This document shows positions 44,630 to 53,648 of a DNA stretch of 63,605 bases, one piece after another. The translations under genes and the position numbers were made by a program. Origin of the DNA: an uncultured Lachnospiraceae bacterium (lineage in GTDB: Bacteria > Bacillota > Clostridia > Lachnospirales > Lachnospiraceae); NCBI GenBank assembly GCA_944380065.1, contig CALWGM010000009.1, forward strand, positions 1 through 63,605, written 5' to 3'. How positions within the stretch are numbered: the stretch's first letter is position 1; each line of letters begins with the position of its first letter. The notes below the pieces were generated by a model. It was not told the origin of the DNA and did no database searches. It saw only the letters and a program-made list of their open reading frames with translations.

Positions 44630-45768
44630 TATTATTTGAAATAGTATTAATATTGATTGCTTTTATGAACCCGCAATCAAAGAACATTGCAAAAGCTATA
44701 GTACTATTTATGATTTTACTATATGGATTAAATACATATTCGGGAGATTTCCTAACGTATCAGGGAGTATATAACAATATTTCTTTTTATGGTCTTACTC
44801 ATTATGAATTTTTATTTTCTCTTTTAATGATGATGTGTTCAAAAATTGGATTAACCTTTATCCAGTTTCGAATGGTGTTAGGAATTATATATTCTATATT
44901 ATGCTATAAGAATTTTAGTAGATATACAAAATATACGGCCTTAGCGCTGGCATTGAGTTTAATTTTTCCGTTCACATATTATGTATCAGTATTAAGAGCT
45001 GGAATTGCAGCAATGATCATGCTTTATTCTGTTCGGTTCTTAGACGCTGAAACGAGAAACGGTGTAGTAAAATTTATTGTTATGATGATAGTGTGCACAT
45101 TGTTTCATTACTCGTCAATTTTTTTTCTGATTTTAATAATAGATAGGAAAGGTGTTAATCGCAAATATCTGTTTTACATATTTTTGGGCACTTGTGTAGT
45201 AGCTTATGTATTTAATAACTTGGAAACATTTTCGATGATAGTCGGTAATTTTACTGATAGGGCGAAAACACTACAGTGGTTTAGTTCTACAACTAACTTA
45301 AATCTTAATTGGAAAGGGATTTTGTTTCAATTAATAATAGTACTTGCGAACATTTTTATTAATAGATTTGGAAAGAAACAAATAGATCGTGATACAAGAT
45401 TTATGAATAGGGAATTTCTGTATTGTAGTGATAGGAACTTGAAGTTTTATCAATGGTTCGCAGGATTATCATGCAACGCGTCATATCTGATAGTGGTGCT
45501 TATACCGTTTATGTTTGTTAATGATGTTGCAATGAGATTTTTATGGGCTGTGTTAGGCATTACAATTTGTTCTTGCCTAAATGCAGTATACATTTCAGAT
45601 TTAATAAGAATAAATATGCAGGGAAAAAGAATAGGCATAGTTACAATTATGCAATTGGTTCTTGTGGCATATATTATTTTTGTAGCAATATATGCAAATC
45701 TACCATATATGGGCACTGATAATTCTGCTACACAATTATTTTTCAATAATTTATTAAACTTCTTTTAG
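44623..45768 (+). CDS. wzy: Polysaccharide polymerase (Wzy/EpsG-like)
   Basis: 381 residues with about ten hydrophobic segments. The loop after the second span reads YGLNTYSGDFLTYQGVYNN, followed by THYEFLFSLLMMM, and SVLRAGIAAMIMLYSVRF later: the pattern of EpsG-type O-antigen/exopolysaccharide polymerases. It would join lipid-linked repeat units outside the membrane. Start is TTG at 44623 after AGAGGTGGGG, coupled to the previous stop. Confidence 0.75.
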   Translation: MLILFEIVLILIAFMNPQSKNIAKAIVLFMILLYGLNTYSGDFLTYQGVYNNISFYGLTHYEFLFSLLMMMCSKIGLTFIQFRMVLGIIYSILCYKNFSRYTKYTALALALSLIFPFTYYVSVLRAGIAAMIMLYSVRFLDAETRNGVVKFIVMMIVCTLFHYSSIFFLILIIDRKGVNRKYLFYIFLGTCVVAYVFNNLETFSMIVGNFTDRAKTLQWFSSTTNLNLNWKGILFQLIIVLANIFINRFGKKQIDRDTRFMNREFLYCSDRNLKFYQWFAGLSCNASYLIVVLIPFMFVNDVAMRFLWAVLGITICSCLNAVYISDLIRINMQGKRIGIVTIMQLVLVAYIIFVAIYANLPYMGTDNSATQLFFNNLLNFF

Positions 45769-45817
45769 CTATATATAAGTAGAAGATGTTGATTATAAAA
45801 AATAGGAGTTTTTTCTA

Positions 45818-47275
45818 ATGAAAGAGGTTTCGAAAAAACAATTTATAAAAGGGTCGATTTGGAAAATAATAGAGCAGTTTTCAACAAAGGGCGTATCATT
45901 GTTAGTATCAATTGTTTTGGCTCGCCTTCTTTCTCCGGAAGCTTATGGATTGATTGCTTTAACAGTTGTATTTACTAATCTTTCAGATATTCTTTTGGAT
46001 GGCGGATTTAGCACGGCGCTTATAAGGAAAAAAGAGGTAGATGATTGCGATTACTCTTGCGTAATGGTTGTTAGTTTCTTGTTAGCAACTATATTGTATG
46101 CTTTTCTTTTTTGTGGGGCACCAGCAATAGCTAATTTTTATAATGAACCACAGTTAATAAGTATTCTTAGAGTTATTGGATTGATCTTGTTTATCCAGGC
46201 ATTTTCAGCTGTAAGAACTGCTGTTGTTAATCGTAATATGCAGTTTAAGTTACTGTTTAGGTGTAATTTTTTTGGAGCATTAATTTCTGGCATAATTGGA
46301 ATAGTAACTGCATACATGGGAATGGATGTTTGGGCACTTGTGATTCAGCGATTGTTACAGTTAGCGCTTTCTACATTGTTTTTATTCATATCCATAAAAT
46401 GGAAATTTCGGTTCCATTTTGATTTTAGAAGATTAAAGGAAATCTTCTCATTTAGTATAGGCGTGGTTACTGCTTCGTTAATTAATTATGCATGCGGAAG
46501 TATATATAGTTTGGTTGTTGGAAAAAAGTATTCTGTAACAGATTTAGGCTATTCAGATAAAGGTGCACAGTTGCCTCAGCAAGCATCATTATATACCTTT
46601 GGCGCAATGTCAAGTGTATTGTTACCTACATTGTCATCATATCAATCAGATATGGAAAAGTTTAAGAGGATAGTTAGAAAAGTTTTCCAAATGACTAGTT
46701 ACATGATTACACCAATGATGGTTGGACTGGCATTGGTGTCAAACGAAATAATTAGTATTTTGTTTACTGATAAATGGTTACCAGCAGTACCCATCATGCA
46801 GGCTAATTGCATTTATTATTTTGCTACTCCATTTATGTTAATATGCGTGCAAATATTTTTTGCTTTAGGGCATAGCAAATACCGAGTCAAAACCGAAATT
46901 ATTAGGATGATATTGCAAGTCACTGGAATATTGATATTTGGTTTGATTTTTAATTGTAGTATTTATCAACTGGCTTATGTTTGCGCAGGTGTGGCAATTT
47001 TATCTGCCATAGTTACATATTTTGAAGCGAGTAAAATGATTAATTATTCATTTGGAGAGCTATTGACAGATATTATAAAGCCAATAGTTGCTTCAGTGCT
47101 TATGGGATTGATGATATATGGAATTGGTATTTTATATGAAACCGTATCACCTGTTCATTTGATAGTAGTTTCATTAGCCATAAAAGTAGTATCTGGCGTT
47201 ATAATATATCTTCTTTTATCTATAATTTTGAAGATTAAAGGGTTTTATGAGTTGAAGGGATTATTGAAAAGATAG
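45818..47275 (+). CDS. wzx: Repeat-unit flippase (Wzx, PST family)
   Basis: 485-residue membrane protein with about 12-14 spans, starting KKQFIKGSIWKIIEQFSTKG followed by LLVSIVLARLLSPEAYGLIAL, the hallmark start of WzxC/TuaB-like flippases; GGFSTALIRKKE and the C-terminal spans also fit. It would move undecaprenyl-linked repeat units across the membrane. AGGAG precedes the ATG. Confidence 0.88.
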   Translation: MKEVSKKQFIKGSIWKIIEQFSTKGVSLLVSIVLARLLSPEAYGLIALTVVFTNLSDILLDGGFSTALIRKKEVDDCDYSCVMVVSFLLATILYAFLFCGAPAIANFYNEPQLISILRVIGLILFIQAFSAVRTAVVNRNMQFKLLFRCNFFGALISGIIGIVTAYMGMDVWALVIQRLLQLALSTLFLFISIKWKFRFHFDFRRLKEIFSFSIGVVTASLINYACGSIYSLVVGKKYSVTDLGYSDKGAQLPQQASLYTFGAMSSVLLPTLSSYQSDMEKFKRIVRKVFQMTSYMITPMMVGLALVSNEIISILFTDKWLPAVPIMQANCIYYFATPFMLICVQIFFALGHSKYRVKTEIIRMILQVTGILIFGLIFNCSIYQLAYVCAGVAILSAIVTYFEASKMINYSFGELLTDIIKPIVASVLMGLMIYGIGILYETVSPVHLIVVSLAIKVVSGVIIYLLLSIILKIKGFYELKGLLKR

Positions 47276-47296
47276 GATTATTTGGAGACATTGAAT

Positions 47297-48463
47297 ATGG
47301 CATTAGTACTTTTTTTATATGAACGAGATATGCCAACTGTTAGTATAACTCGTGAGTGTTTTAAATATTTAAGTTCAATAGGAAAAGTTGATAATAAATT
47401 TTCTCAAATTCAGAGTGTCAAAGCTAGTGATATCGAAATGGCAGATGTATTAATTTTTATTAGACCAAACGATGCTATTTCCTTAAGCATTGCTGAACAG
47501 GCTAGAAAAAGCGGGCGAATAGTAGCAGTATTACAAGATGATGATATGTTGATTCTTCCGAAAGAAAATCCGTTTGCACCATGGAGAAAAAATTATCTGA
47601 TAAAAATGTTGAAATGCACGGATGTATTAATTTCTCCTAACCAATGTTTAATTAATCGATATAAAGAAAAATTTCAGATTAAAAGGACGGGGCGAATTGA
47701 TACTATTGTACGTCCGGAGGAGTTTTCAAAAGTTGTAAGGAGAGAACATGATCGAATAAAATTAGTTTACGCTGCAAGTCCAAAGCATATTGGTCTATTC
47801 AATGAATTCATATTACCGATTGTTCCTAAATTGGCAGAAAAATATGGAAAAGGCATTACGTTAACTTTCGTTGGTATGTATCCTGATATTGAAAATTTAA
47901 AAGGTCTTATTGATATCGATGTTATCAGTAGCATGCCATTATTGGAATACAGAAAGTTCATGCAGGAACAACAATTTGATATAGGCATAGCTCCTTTAGT
48001 AACAAACGACTTTACTGCATGCAAATATTTCAATAAATATTTAGAATACACAACTGCTAATATTGTTGGTGTTTATTCTAAAACGGAACCATACGTCTCA
48101 GTGATTAGAGATGAGGAAAATGGATTCTTAGCAAACAATGATCCTGATTCATGGTATCAAACATTGTGTAGAGCAATAGATAATAGAGTATTAAGAAATA
48201 CTTGTTTGAAAAATGCAATTGTACAGATAAAGAATAATCATACGGCAGACACAATTGTTGAAAAACTAATTGAGAATATTCCTGAAATAATAACTGGGTG
48301 TCCAAATAAAAGCCAGATTACGAGTATTCATAAGAAATCCTTTTTATATGCATTGAATAGAATCAGTGATTGGTTATATTTGAGTTCTTTTTATTTGAGG
48401 AATCAAGGCATAAAAGGATTTTACAGCAAACTAAAGATTCATATTAAAGAAAGGAAGGAATAG
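47297..48463 (+). CDS. Glycosyltransferase (GT4-like)
   Basis: 388 residues from ATG 47297, eight bases after GGAGA; a TTG at 47282 is in frame but lacks a site. GT-B features: N-terminal MALVLFLYERDMPTVSI, CTDVLISPNQCLINRY, start of C-terminal domain IKLVYAASPKHIGL, and donor region FNKYLEYTTANIVGVYSKTE with DEENGFLANNDPDSW. Likely adds one sugar of the repeat unit. Confidence 0.75.
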   Translation: MALVLFLYERDMPTVSITRECFKYLSSIGKVDNKFSQIQSVKASDIEMADVLIFIRPNDAISLSIAEQARKSGRIVAVLQDDDMLILPKENPFAPWRKNYLIKMLKCTDVLISPNQCLINRYKEKFQIKRTGRIDTIVRPEEFSKVVRREHDRIKLVYAASPKHIGLFNEFILPIVPKLAEKYGKGITLTFVGMYPDIENLKGLIDIDVISSMPLLEYRKFMQEQQFDIGIAPLVTNDFTACKYFNKYLEYTTANIVGVYSKTEPYVSVIRDEENGFLANNDPDSWYQTLCRAIDNRVLRNTCLKNAIVQIKNNHTADTIVEKLIENIPEIITGCPNKSQITSIHKKSFLYALNRISDWLYLSSFYLRNQGIKGFYSKLKIHIKERKE

Positions 48464-48469
48464 TTAAAG

Positions 48470-49357
48470 ATGAAAGGTATTATTCTCGCCGGTGGTGCCG
48501 GCACAAGACTATATCCGTTAACGCTGGTTACGTCAAAACAATTACTTCCGGTGTATGATAAACCGATGATTTATTATCCTCTGTCTACTTTAATGTTGGC
48601 AAGTATTAAAGACATTTTGATTATCTCGACACCTACAGATCTTCCTAATTTTGAAAGACTGTTGGGAGATGGAAGCCAGTATGGGGTATCATTGAGCTAT
48701 GCTGTGCAACCAAGCCCAGATGGACTTGCACAGGCATTCCTTATTGGAGAAGAGTTTATAGGGAATGATTCCTGCGCGCTTATCCTTGGAGATAATATAT
48801 TCTATGGCGGCGGATTAGGAGATAAACTTGATACGGCGGTTCAGAACGTGGTAGCAGGAAAAGCAACCATTTTTGGCTATTATGTAAATGATCCTGAACG
48901 TTTCGGAATTATGGAATTTGATGATGAAACAGGAAGGATACTGTCAGTAGAAGAAAAACCAGCGCATCCAAAGAGCAACTATTGTATCACAGGATTGTAT
49001 TTTTATGATAATCGAGTTGTGGATTTTGCAAAGAAGGTTAAGCCATCTGCAAGAGGGGAACTTGAAATTACATCTTTGAATGAGATGTACCTTCAGGATG
49101 GCTCTTTAAATGGAATTATTCTTGGTCGAGGGTTTGCCTGGTTAGATACTGGAACTATGGATAGTCTGGTTGAAGCATCGGACTATGTTCAGATGATTGA
49201 AAAACGTCAGGGAGTGAAGATTTCTGCTCCTGAAGAAATTGCTTTCCGTAAAGGCTGGATTATCAAAGAAAAGCTTGTCGAATCAGCAGAACGCTATGGA
49301 AAATCACCATATGGACAACATCTTATGAATGTAGCTAACGGAAAGATGAAATATTAA
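48470..49357 (+). CDS. rmlA: Glucose-1-phosphate thymidylyltransferase
   Basis: Makes dTDP-glucose. The 295-residue enzyme has GGAGTRLYP (8-16), [17 protein letters not shown], catalytic/metal D108 in [19 protein letters not shown] and the C-terminal [12 protein letters not shown] (allosteric-site region in the family). RmlA enzymes are inhibited by dTDP-L-rhamnose. The regulator two genes downstream contains a degenerate copy of this protein. Confidence 0.96.
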   Translation: MKGIILAGGAGTRLYPLTLVTSKQLLPVYDKPMIYYPLSTLMLASIKDILIISTPTDLPNFERLLGDGSQYGVSLSYAVQPSPDGLAQAFLIGEEFIGNDSCALILGDNIFYGGGLGDKLDTAVQNVVAGKATIFGYYVNDPERFGIMEFDDETGRILSVEEKPAHPKSNYCITGLYFYDNRVVDFAKKVKPSARGELEITSLNEMYLQDGSLNGIILGRGFAWLDTGTMDSLVEASDYVQMIEKRQGVKISAPEEIAFRKGWIIKEKLVESAERYGKSPYGQHLMNVANGKMKY

Positions 49358-49375
49358 ATAGCGGAGGAAATATCA

Positions 49376-50395
49376 ATGACAATTATCGTTACCGGCGGAG
49401 CTGGTTTTATAGGAGCAAACTTTGTTTTTCATATGTTAAATAAGTATCCAGATTATAGAATTGTGTGTCTGGATAAGTTAACTTATGCAGGAAATCTTTC
49501 CACACTTGCACCAGTAATGGATAATCCTAATTTCAAGTTTGTAAAGGAAGACATCTGTGACAGAGAGGCTGTATATAAGCTTTTTGAGGAAGAAAAAACT
49601 GATATTGTTGTAAATTTTGCGGCTGAGAGTCACGTAGACAGAAGTATCGAAAATCCGGGTGTATTTTTAGAAACAAATATTATGGGTACTGCTGTGATGA
49701 TGGATGCATGCCGTAAATACGGAATTCAAAGATACCATCAGGTAAGTACTGATGAAGTATACGGAGATCTTCCACTTGATAGACCGGATCTTTTCTTCAC
49801 AGAAGAGACTCCGATTCATACAAGCAGCCCGTACAGCTCATCAAAGGCTTCCGCAGACCTGCTTGTTTTGGCGTATCACAGAACATATGGATTGCCTGTT
49901 ACAATTTCTAGATGTAGCAATAACTACGGACCATATCATTTCCCAGAGAAGTTGATTCCTCTTATGATTGCAAATTGTCTGAATGATAAGCCACTTCCTG
50001 TATATGGAAAAGGTTTAAACGTGAGAGACTGGTTGTATGTTGAAGATCACTGTAAAGCAATTGACCTGATTATCCATAAGGGCAAGGTAGGAGAAGTATA
50101 TAATGTTGGAGGCCACAATGAGATGAAAAATATTGACATTGTTAAGCTCATTTGTAAGGCACTGGATAAGCCTGAGAGTCTGATTACATATGTTACTGAT
50201 CGAAAGGGACATGATATGCGTTATGCAATTGATCCTACAAAAATTCATAATGAACTTGGTTGGCTTCCAGAGACTAAATTTGAGGATGGAATAAAGAAGA
50301 CGATTCAGTGGTATCTTGATAATAGAGAGTGGTGGGAGACAATTATTTCAGGTGAATACCAGAATTATTATCAAAAGATGTATGGCAATAGATAA
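49376..50395 (+). CDS. rmlB: dTDP-glucose 4,6-dehydratase
   Basis: Forms dTDP-4-keto-6-deoxyglucose, the branch point for rhamnose and many amino/deoxy sugars. 339 residues with GGAGFIG (7-13), AAESHVDRSI, STDEVYGD (Thr-Asp-Glu catalytic set), the YSSSK tyrosine-lysine pair and RCSNNYGPYHFPEKLIP. GGAGG precedes the ATG. Its product probably feeds both the RmlC route and the aminotransferase downstream. Confidence 0.96.
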   Translation: MTIIVTGGAGFIGANFVFHMLNKYPDYRIVCLDKLTYAGNLSTLAPVMDNPNFKFVKEDICDREAVYKLFEEEKTDIVVNFAAESHVDRSIENPGVFLETNIMGTAVMMDACRKYGIQRYHQVSTDEVYGDLPLDRPDLFFTEETPIHTSSPYSSSKASADLLVLAYHRTYGLPVTISRCSNNYGPYHFPEKLIPLMIANCLNDKPLPVYGKGLNVRDWLYVEDHCKAIDLIIHKGKVGEVYNVGGHNEMKNIDIVKLICKALDKPESLITYVTDRKGHDMRYAIDPTKIHNELGWLPETKFEDGIKKTIQWYLDNREWWETIISGEYQNYYQKMYGNR

Positions 50396-50399
50396 GTGG

Positions 50400-50416
50400 G
50401 TAAACGGAAAGTTTAC
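50400..50416 (+). promoter_or_regulatory. Inverted repeat / shared 13-base element, copy 1
   Basis: GTAAACGGAAAGTTTAC: GTAAAC and GTTTAC arms around GGAAA. Its first 13 bases recur exactly at 51477-51489. It lies between rmlB and the HTH-RmlA regulator gene, just upstream of a TTGATT sequence at 50417. Candidate operator for that regulator. Confidence 0.45.
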
Positions 50417-50451
50417 TTGATTTTTAGAAATTGTGAAGGGAGTAGCTGACT

Positions 50452-51480
50452 ATGGATCCGAAAAGAGTTGGAAATGCAATCGCATATTTGAGAAAAAAAG
50501 TCGGTTACACCCAGCGTGAATTGGCTGATCGAATCGGTGTGAGTGATAAGGCTGTTTCCAAATGGGAGCGTGGATTAGGATTGCCGGATACAGCTATTAT
50601 TGGGAAGATTGCCATCCTGCTTGATAGTGATACGGATAGTTTGCTTGCCGGTGATTTGGTACATCATAATAGTGGCTGGACTGGACTCCTTATCTTAAAA
50701 GAAAGCATGTATGGAATCAAGGCAAATACGATTATCTATGATAAGCCCGTAGTTAATTTTATGCTTAGCTATTTTATGCTGATGGGTATTCGAGACATTA
50801 GAATTGTAAGCGGGGAAGAAGATCGACAGTTTATAGAGAGTATATTTGGGAATGGTAGCAGGCTTGGATTAAAGCTTACATATTGGGAAAATATACAGGA
50901 AAAAGAGTATATTGATAGTAAATTCAATGTTATGGTTGTATCTGGAATGACATTCATTTATGGAGTTGATCAGTCAAGGTTCTTTCAGAAAGCAATGCTT
51001 GATAAAACAAAAACAACTGTCTTGTCATTGCCCAAAAAGAAAATAGATTCACCTGCACGTATTTATTACGATTCTGATAAAAAAGTAGTTACATCAGAAG
51101 ATGGTGAGAAACTTCGCACTCAGTATGATTATTATCAAATACCTATTATTTTTTGTCCGGCGCATGTGATTTGTAGCATGAAGTTGGAAGAAAATATGGG
51201 GGAAGAAACTATTCCATACACAAGGATCAATGATGAAGTCTATACTGTTGCATTAGATCGTGGGTTTGTAGAAATACCTTTGAATACCTGGGATGATGTG
51301 ATGGATGCTTCGGTATTTGTTAAAACTGTTCAGAAGGCCTGTGGAATGCAGATTTACTGTATAGAGGAAATTGCATGGCGCAGGGGAATGATAAGTCACG
51401 AAGAATTTATTCGACTTGGAGAGCGGATGAAAGATACTCCATATGGAAAATATATTCTCGAAATTGCGGGGCAAAAGTAA
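50452..51480 (+). CDS. XRE helix-turn-helix fused to a degenerate RmlA domain
   Basis: 342 residues. Residues 6-58 form an XRE HTH (YTQRELADRIGVSDKAVSKW). Residues 75-342 are plainly homologous to RmlA: YDKPVVNFMLSYFMLMGIRD aligns with [20 protein letters not shown] of the RmlA encoded just upstream, FGNGSRLGLKLTY with [13 protein letters not shown], and IEEIAWRRGMIS plus DTPYGKYILEIAG with [12 protein letters not shown] plus [14 protein letters not shown]. The catalytic parts are lost: the GGAGTRL loop is replaced by LKESMYGI and the LGDN aspartate region by VSGMTFIYG. I infer a non-catalytic sensor of a dTDP-sugar or dTTP controlling this locus. AAGGGAG precedes the ATG. Confidence 0.85.
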   Translation: MDPKRVGNAIAYLRKKVGYTQRELADRIGVSDKAVSKWERGLGLPDTAIIGKIAILLDSDTDSLLAGDLVHHNSGWTGLLILKESMYGIKANTIIYDKPVVNFMLSYFMLMGIRDIRIVSGEEDRQFIESIFGNGSRLGLKLTYWENIQEKEYIDSKFNVMVVSGMTFIYGVDQSRFFQKAMLDKTKTTVLSLPKKKIDSPARIYYDSDKKVVTSEDGEKLRTQYDYYQIPIIFCPAHVICSMKLEENMGEETIPYTRINDEVYTVALDRGFVEIPLNTWDDVMDASVFVKTVQKACGMQIYCIEEIAWRRGMISHEEFIRLGERMKDTPYGKYILEIAGQK

Positions 51481-51489
51481 ACGGAAAGT
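51477..51489 (+). promoter_or_regulatory. Shared 13-base element, copy 2
   Basis: GTAAACGGAAAGT, identical to 50400-50412. It overlaps the regulator's stop codon and ends three bases before the -35 box of the downstream promoter, a place suited to an activator or repressor site. Confidence 0.45.
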
Positions 51490-51492
51490 CGG

Positions 51493-51521
51493 TTGGATAT
51501 TAACCTGTACTCTTGTATGAT
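51493..51521 (+). promoter_or_regulatory. Promoter of the aminotransferase-to-rmlC cassette
   Basis: TTGGAT, 17-base spacer, TATGAT in the 103-base gap before the aminotransferase. The weak -35 directly next to the 13-base element suggests regulated use. Confidence 0.55.
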
Positions 51522-51583
51522 GGTAATTGACTCATGATGTACATAGACCATCAAATAAATTATAGACAAAGGAGATTTTTATA

Positions 51584-52756
51584 ATGGCAGGAATTCAGTT
51601 ATTTAAAGCGAGCTTCGATGTTGAAGCCTGTCTGGCTCAGGTAAGAGAGTGCCTTGAAAAAGGTTGGACAGGAATGGGATTTAAGACAGTAGAGTTGGAA
51701 GAAGAGTGGAAGAAGTATACTGGACATAAGTATTCTTATTATATTAATTCAAATACTGCCGGTCTTTATATGGCAGTAGATACACTTAAGGAGTTATATG
51801 GTTGGACTGATGGCGATGAGATTATCTCTACTCCTTTAACATTTATCTCTACTAACCATGCTATTTCAAAAAGCAATCTTAAGGCTGTATTTGCAGATGT
51901 AGATGATACTCTTTGCCTTGATCCTAAATCTGTTAAAGAGCATATCACAGATAAGACTCGTGCAGTAATTTTTGTTGGTTTTGGTGGAAACACAGGAAAC
52001 TTTAAGGAAGTAGTTAAGATTTGTAAGGAAAACAACCTTAAGCTTATTTTAGATGCTGCACATATGTCTGGAACACGTTATTCTGATGGAAGCGTTCCTG
52101 GAACAAACGGTGATGCAGATATTACTGTATATTCATTCCAGGCAGTTAAGAATCTTCCTACTGGTGATAGTGGAATGATTTGTACTGATGATGTGCATCT
52201 TGATGAGATCTTCCGTAAGAAGGCTTGGCTCGGCATTAATAAAGATACATATGCACGTACCGTAAACAAAGAAGGTGCTTATAAGTGGAAATATGATGTA
52301 GAATATGTTGGCGATAAATACAACGGAAACGCAATCATGGCTGGTATTGCACTTGCACAGCTTCCTCTTCTTGATCGCGATAATGCATACAGAAGGACAT
52401 TAGCTCAGTGGTACACTGAGGCATTTTCTAAGTATCCAGAACAGATTGGGCTTGTTAAGATTCCTGAGGAATGTGTATCTTCATGTCACCTTTTCCAGAT
52501 TATGGTTAAGGACAGAGATGGTCTTATGATGTACCTGAATTCTAATGAGGTATATCCTGGTGTTCATTATGTTGTTAATACGGATTATCGTATGTATGCA
52601 TACGGCAAGGGGACTTGTCCAAAAGCTGAATTTGTAAGTGATCATATCATTTCTCTTCCAATGCATATAGGGGTTACTTTTGCGGATGTTCAGTGCATTA
52701 CTGAGCTTGTTGTGAAGTACATTATGGAAATTAAAAAAGGTGAGAGCTTAAAATAA
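51584..52756 (+). CDS. Sugar aminotransferase, DegT/DnrJ/EryC1 family
   Basis: PLP enzyme expected to aminate a nucleotide-linked keto sugar, most simply the dTDP-4-keto-6-deoxyglucose from RmlB or an isomer of it. The 390-residue protein has SNTAGLYMAVDTL, LILDAAHMSG (PLP-ring Asp157 region), and the PLP lysine K189 in YSFQAVKNLPTGDSG. Codon use is biased and AT-rich. Ribosome site AAAGGAGA. Confidence 0.92.
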   Translation: MAGIQLFKASFDVEACLAQVRECLEKGWTGMGFKTVELEEEWKKYTGHKYSYYINSNTAGLYMAVDTLKELYGWTDGDEIISTPLTFISTNHAISKSNLKAVFADVDDTLCLDPKSVKEHITDKTRAVIFVGFGGNTGNFKEVVKICKENNLKLILDAAHMSGTRYSDGSVPGTNGDADITVYSFQAVKNLPTGDSGMICTDDVHLDEIFRKKAWLGINKDTYARTVNKEGAYKWKYDVEYVGDKYNGNAIMAGIALAQLPLLDRDNAYRRTLAQWYTEAFSKYPEQIGLVKIPEECVSSCHLFQIMVKDRDGLMMYLNSNEVYPGVHYVVNTDYRMYAYGKGTCPKAEFVSDHIISLPMHIGVTFADVQCITELVVKYIMEIKKGESLK

Positions 52757-52833
52757 TATCATATGGCAATATTGCAGCCTGATTGGTTTAGATATAGCGA
52801 TACTGATCAGGTTGTGTGCGTTAAAGGAGTGTT

Positions 52834-53370
52834 ATGTATTTTGATGGAATTGTTGAAGGTAGATTTGTAGATCTGAAATCTGTTACGGTTGATGACGCAG
52901 AGTTTACTAGAAATATTAGATTAGATCCGGATTTTGCAAAATTCTTTCCGCCTTTAAATAATACTATTGAGCAGCAGAAACAGTGGATTGAAAATCATAA
53001 AAACAAAGAAGGTGATTACTTCTTTGTAGTGTGGGATAAGAATGACAATAGAATAGGAACTATTTCAGTCTATGATATTGTTGGCACATGTTGTGAATCC
53101 GGAAGACTTGCTATTAAAGGAAATGCATTTCAGAGTATAGAGGCACAAATGCTTATTTTTAAATTTGCTTTTGAAAATCTTGGAATGGATACTGTCCTTG
53201 GATATATCTTTGCGGATAATGAAAGAGCTATTAAATTTAATAAGCAATTTGGTTGCATATTAACTGAGCCAGAGATGCATGATAACGGACATATGATGGT
53301 TAAAGCTACATATACCAAGGAAGCAGTAGAAAAAGCTACGGAACGCATTAAAAAGATGATGTATAGGTAA
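52834..53370 (+). CDS. GNAT-family N-acyltransferase (RimJ/RimL-like)
   Basis: 178 residues with a GNAT fold: acceptor-side N terminus (GRFVDLKSVTVDDAEFTRNI), IGTISVYDIV, central IEAQMLIFKFAFENLGMDTV, and the C-terminal NERAIKFNKQFGCI element. Placed directly after a sugar aminotransferase, it probably acylates the amino sugar, using acetyl-CoA or an acyl group from the ACP encoded next. The Q/R-x-x-G-x-G/A loop is weak. Confidence 0.8.
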   Translation: MYFDGIVEGRFVDLKSVTVDDAEFTRNIRLDPDFAKFFPPLNNTIEQQKQWIENHKNKEGDYFFVVWDKNDNRIGTISVYDIVGTCCESGRLAIKGNAFQSIEAQMLIFKFAFENLGMDTVLGYIFADNERAIKFNKQFGCILTEPEMHDNGHMMVKATYTKEAVEKATERIKKMMYR

Positions 53371-53394
53371 ATAAAATAGAGGAAGGTAATAATC

Positions 53395-53634
53395 ATGACA
53401 AATTTAGAAAAATATGAACAGGTATTTTGCGAATCATTGGAGATTACAAAGGATCAACTGGCGGGATTAGAGTATCAGCAGGTTGCAAGCTGGGATTCTG
53501 TTGGTCATATGGGACTTGTAGCAGCAATCGAAGATGCTTTTGATATCATGATGGATACAGATGATATCATTGACCTGAGTTCTTTCGAGAAGGGTAAGGA
53601 AATCCTTACAGCCAATTATGGTATTGAATTCTAA
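53395..53634 (+). CDS. Dedicated acyl carrier protein
   Basis: 79-residue acidic protein with the phosphopantetheine serine S35 in ASWDSVGHMGLV. It differs clearly from the housekeeping AcpP at 27.9 kb (ADSLDL). Next to an AMP-forming ligase and a thioesterase, it is probably charged with a special acyl group for this locus. Confidence 0.9.
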   Translation: MTNLEKYEQVFCESLEITKDQLAGLEYQQVASWDSVGHMGLVAAIEDAFDIMMDTDDIIDLSSFEKGKEILTANYGIEF

Positions 53635-53648
53635 GGAGAGACTAAAAA

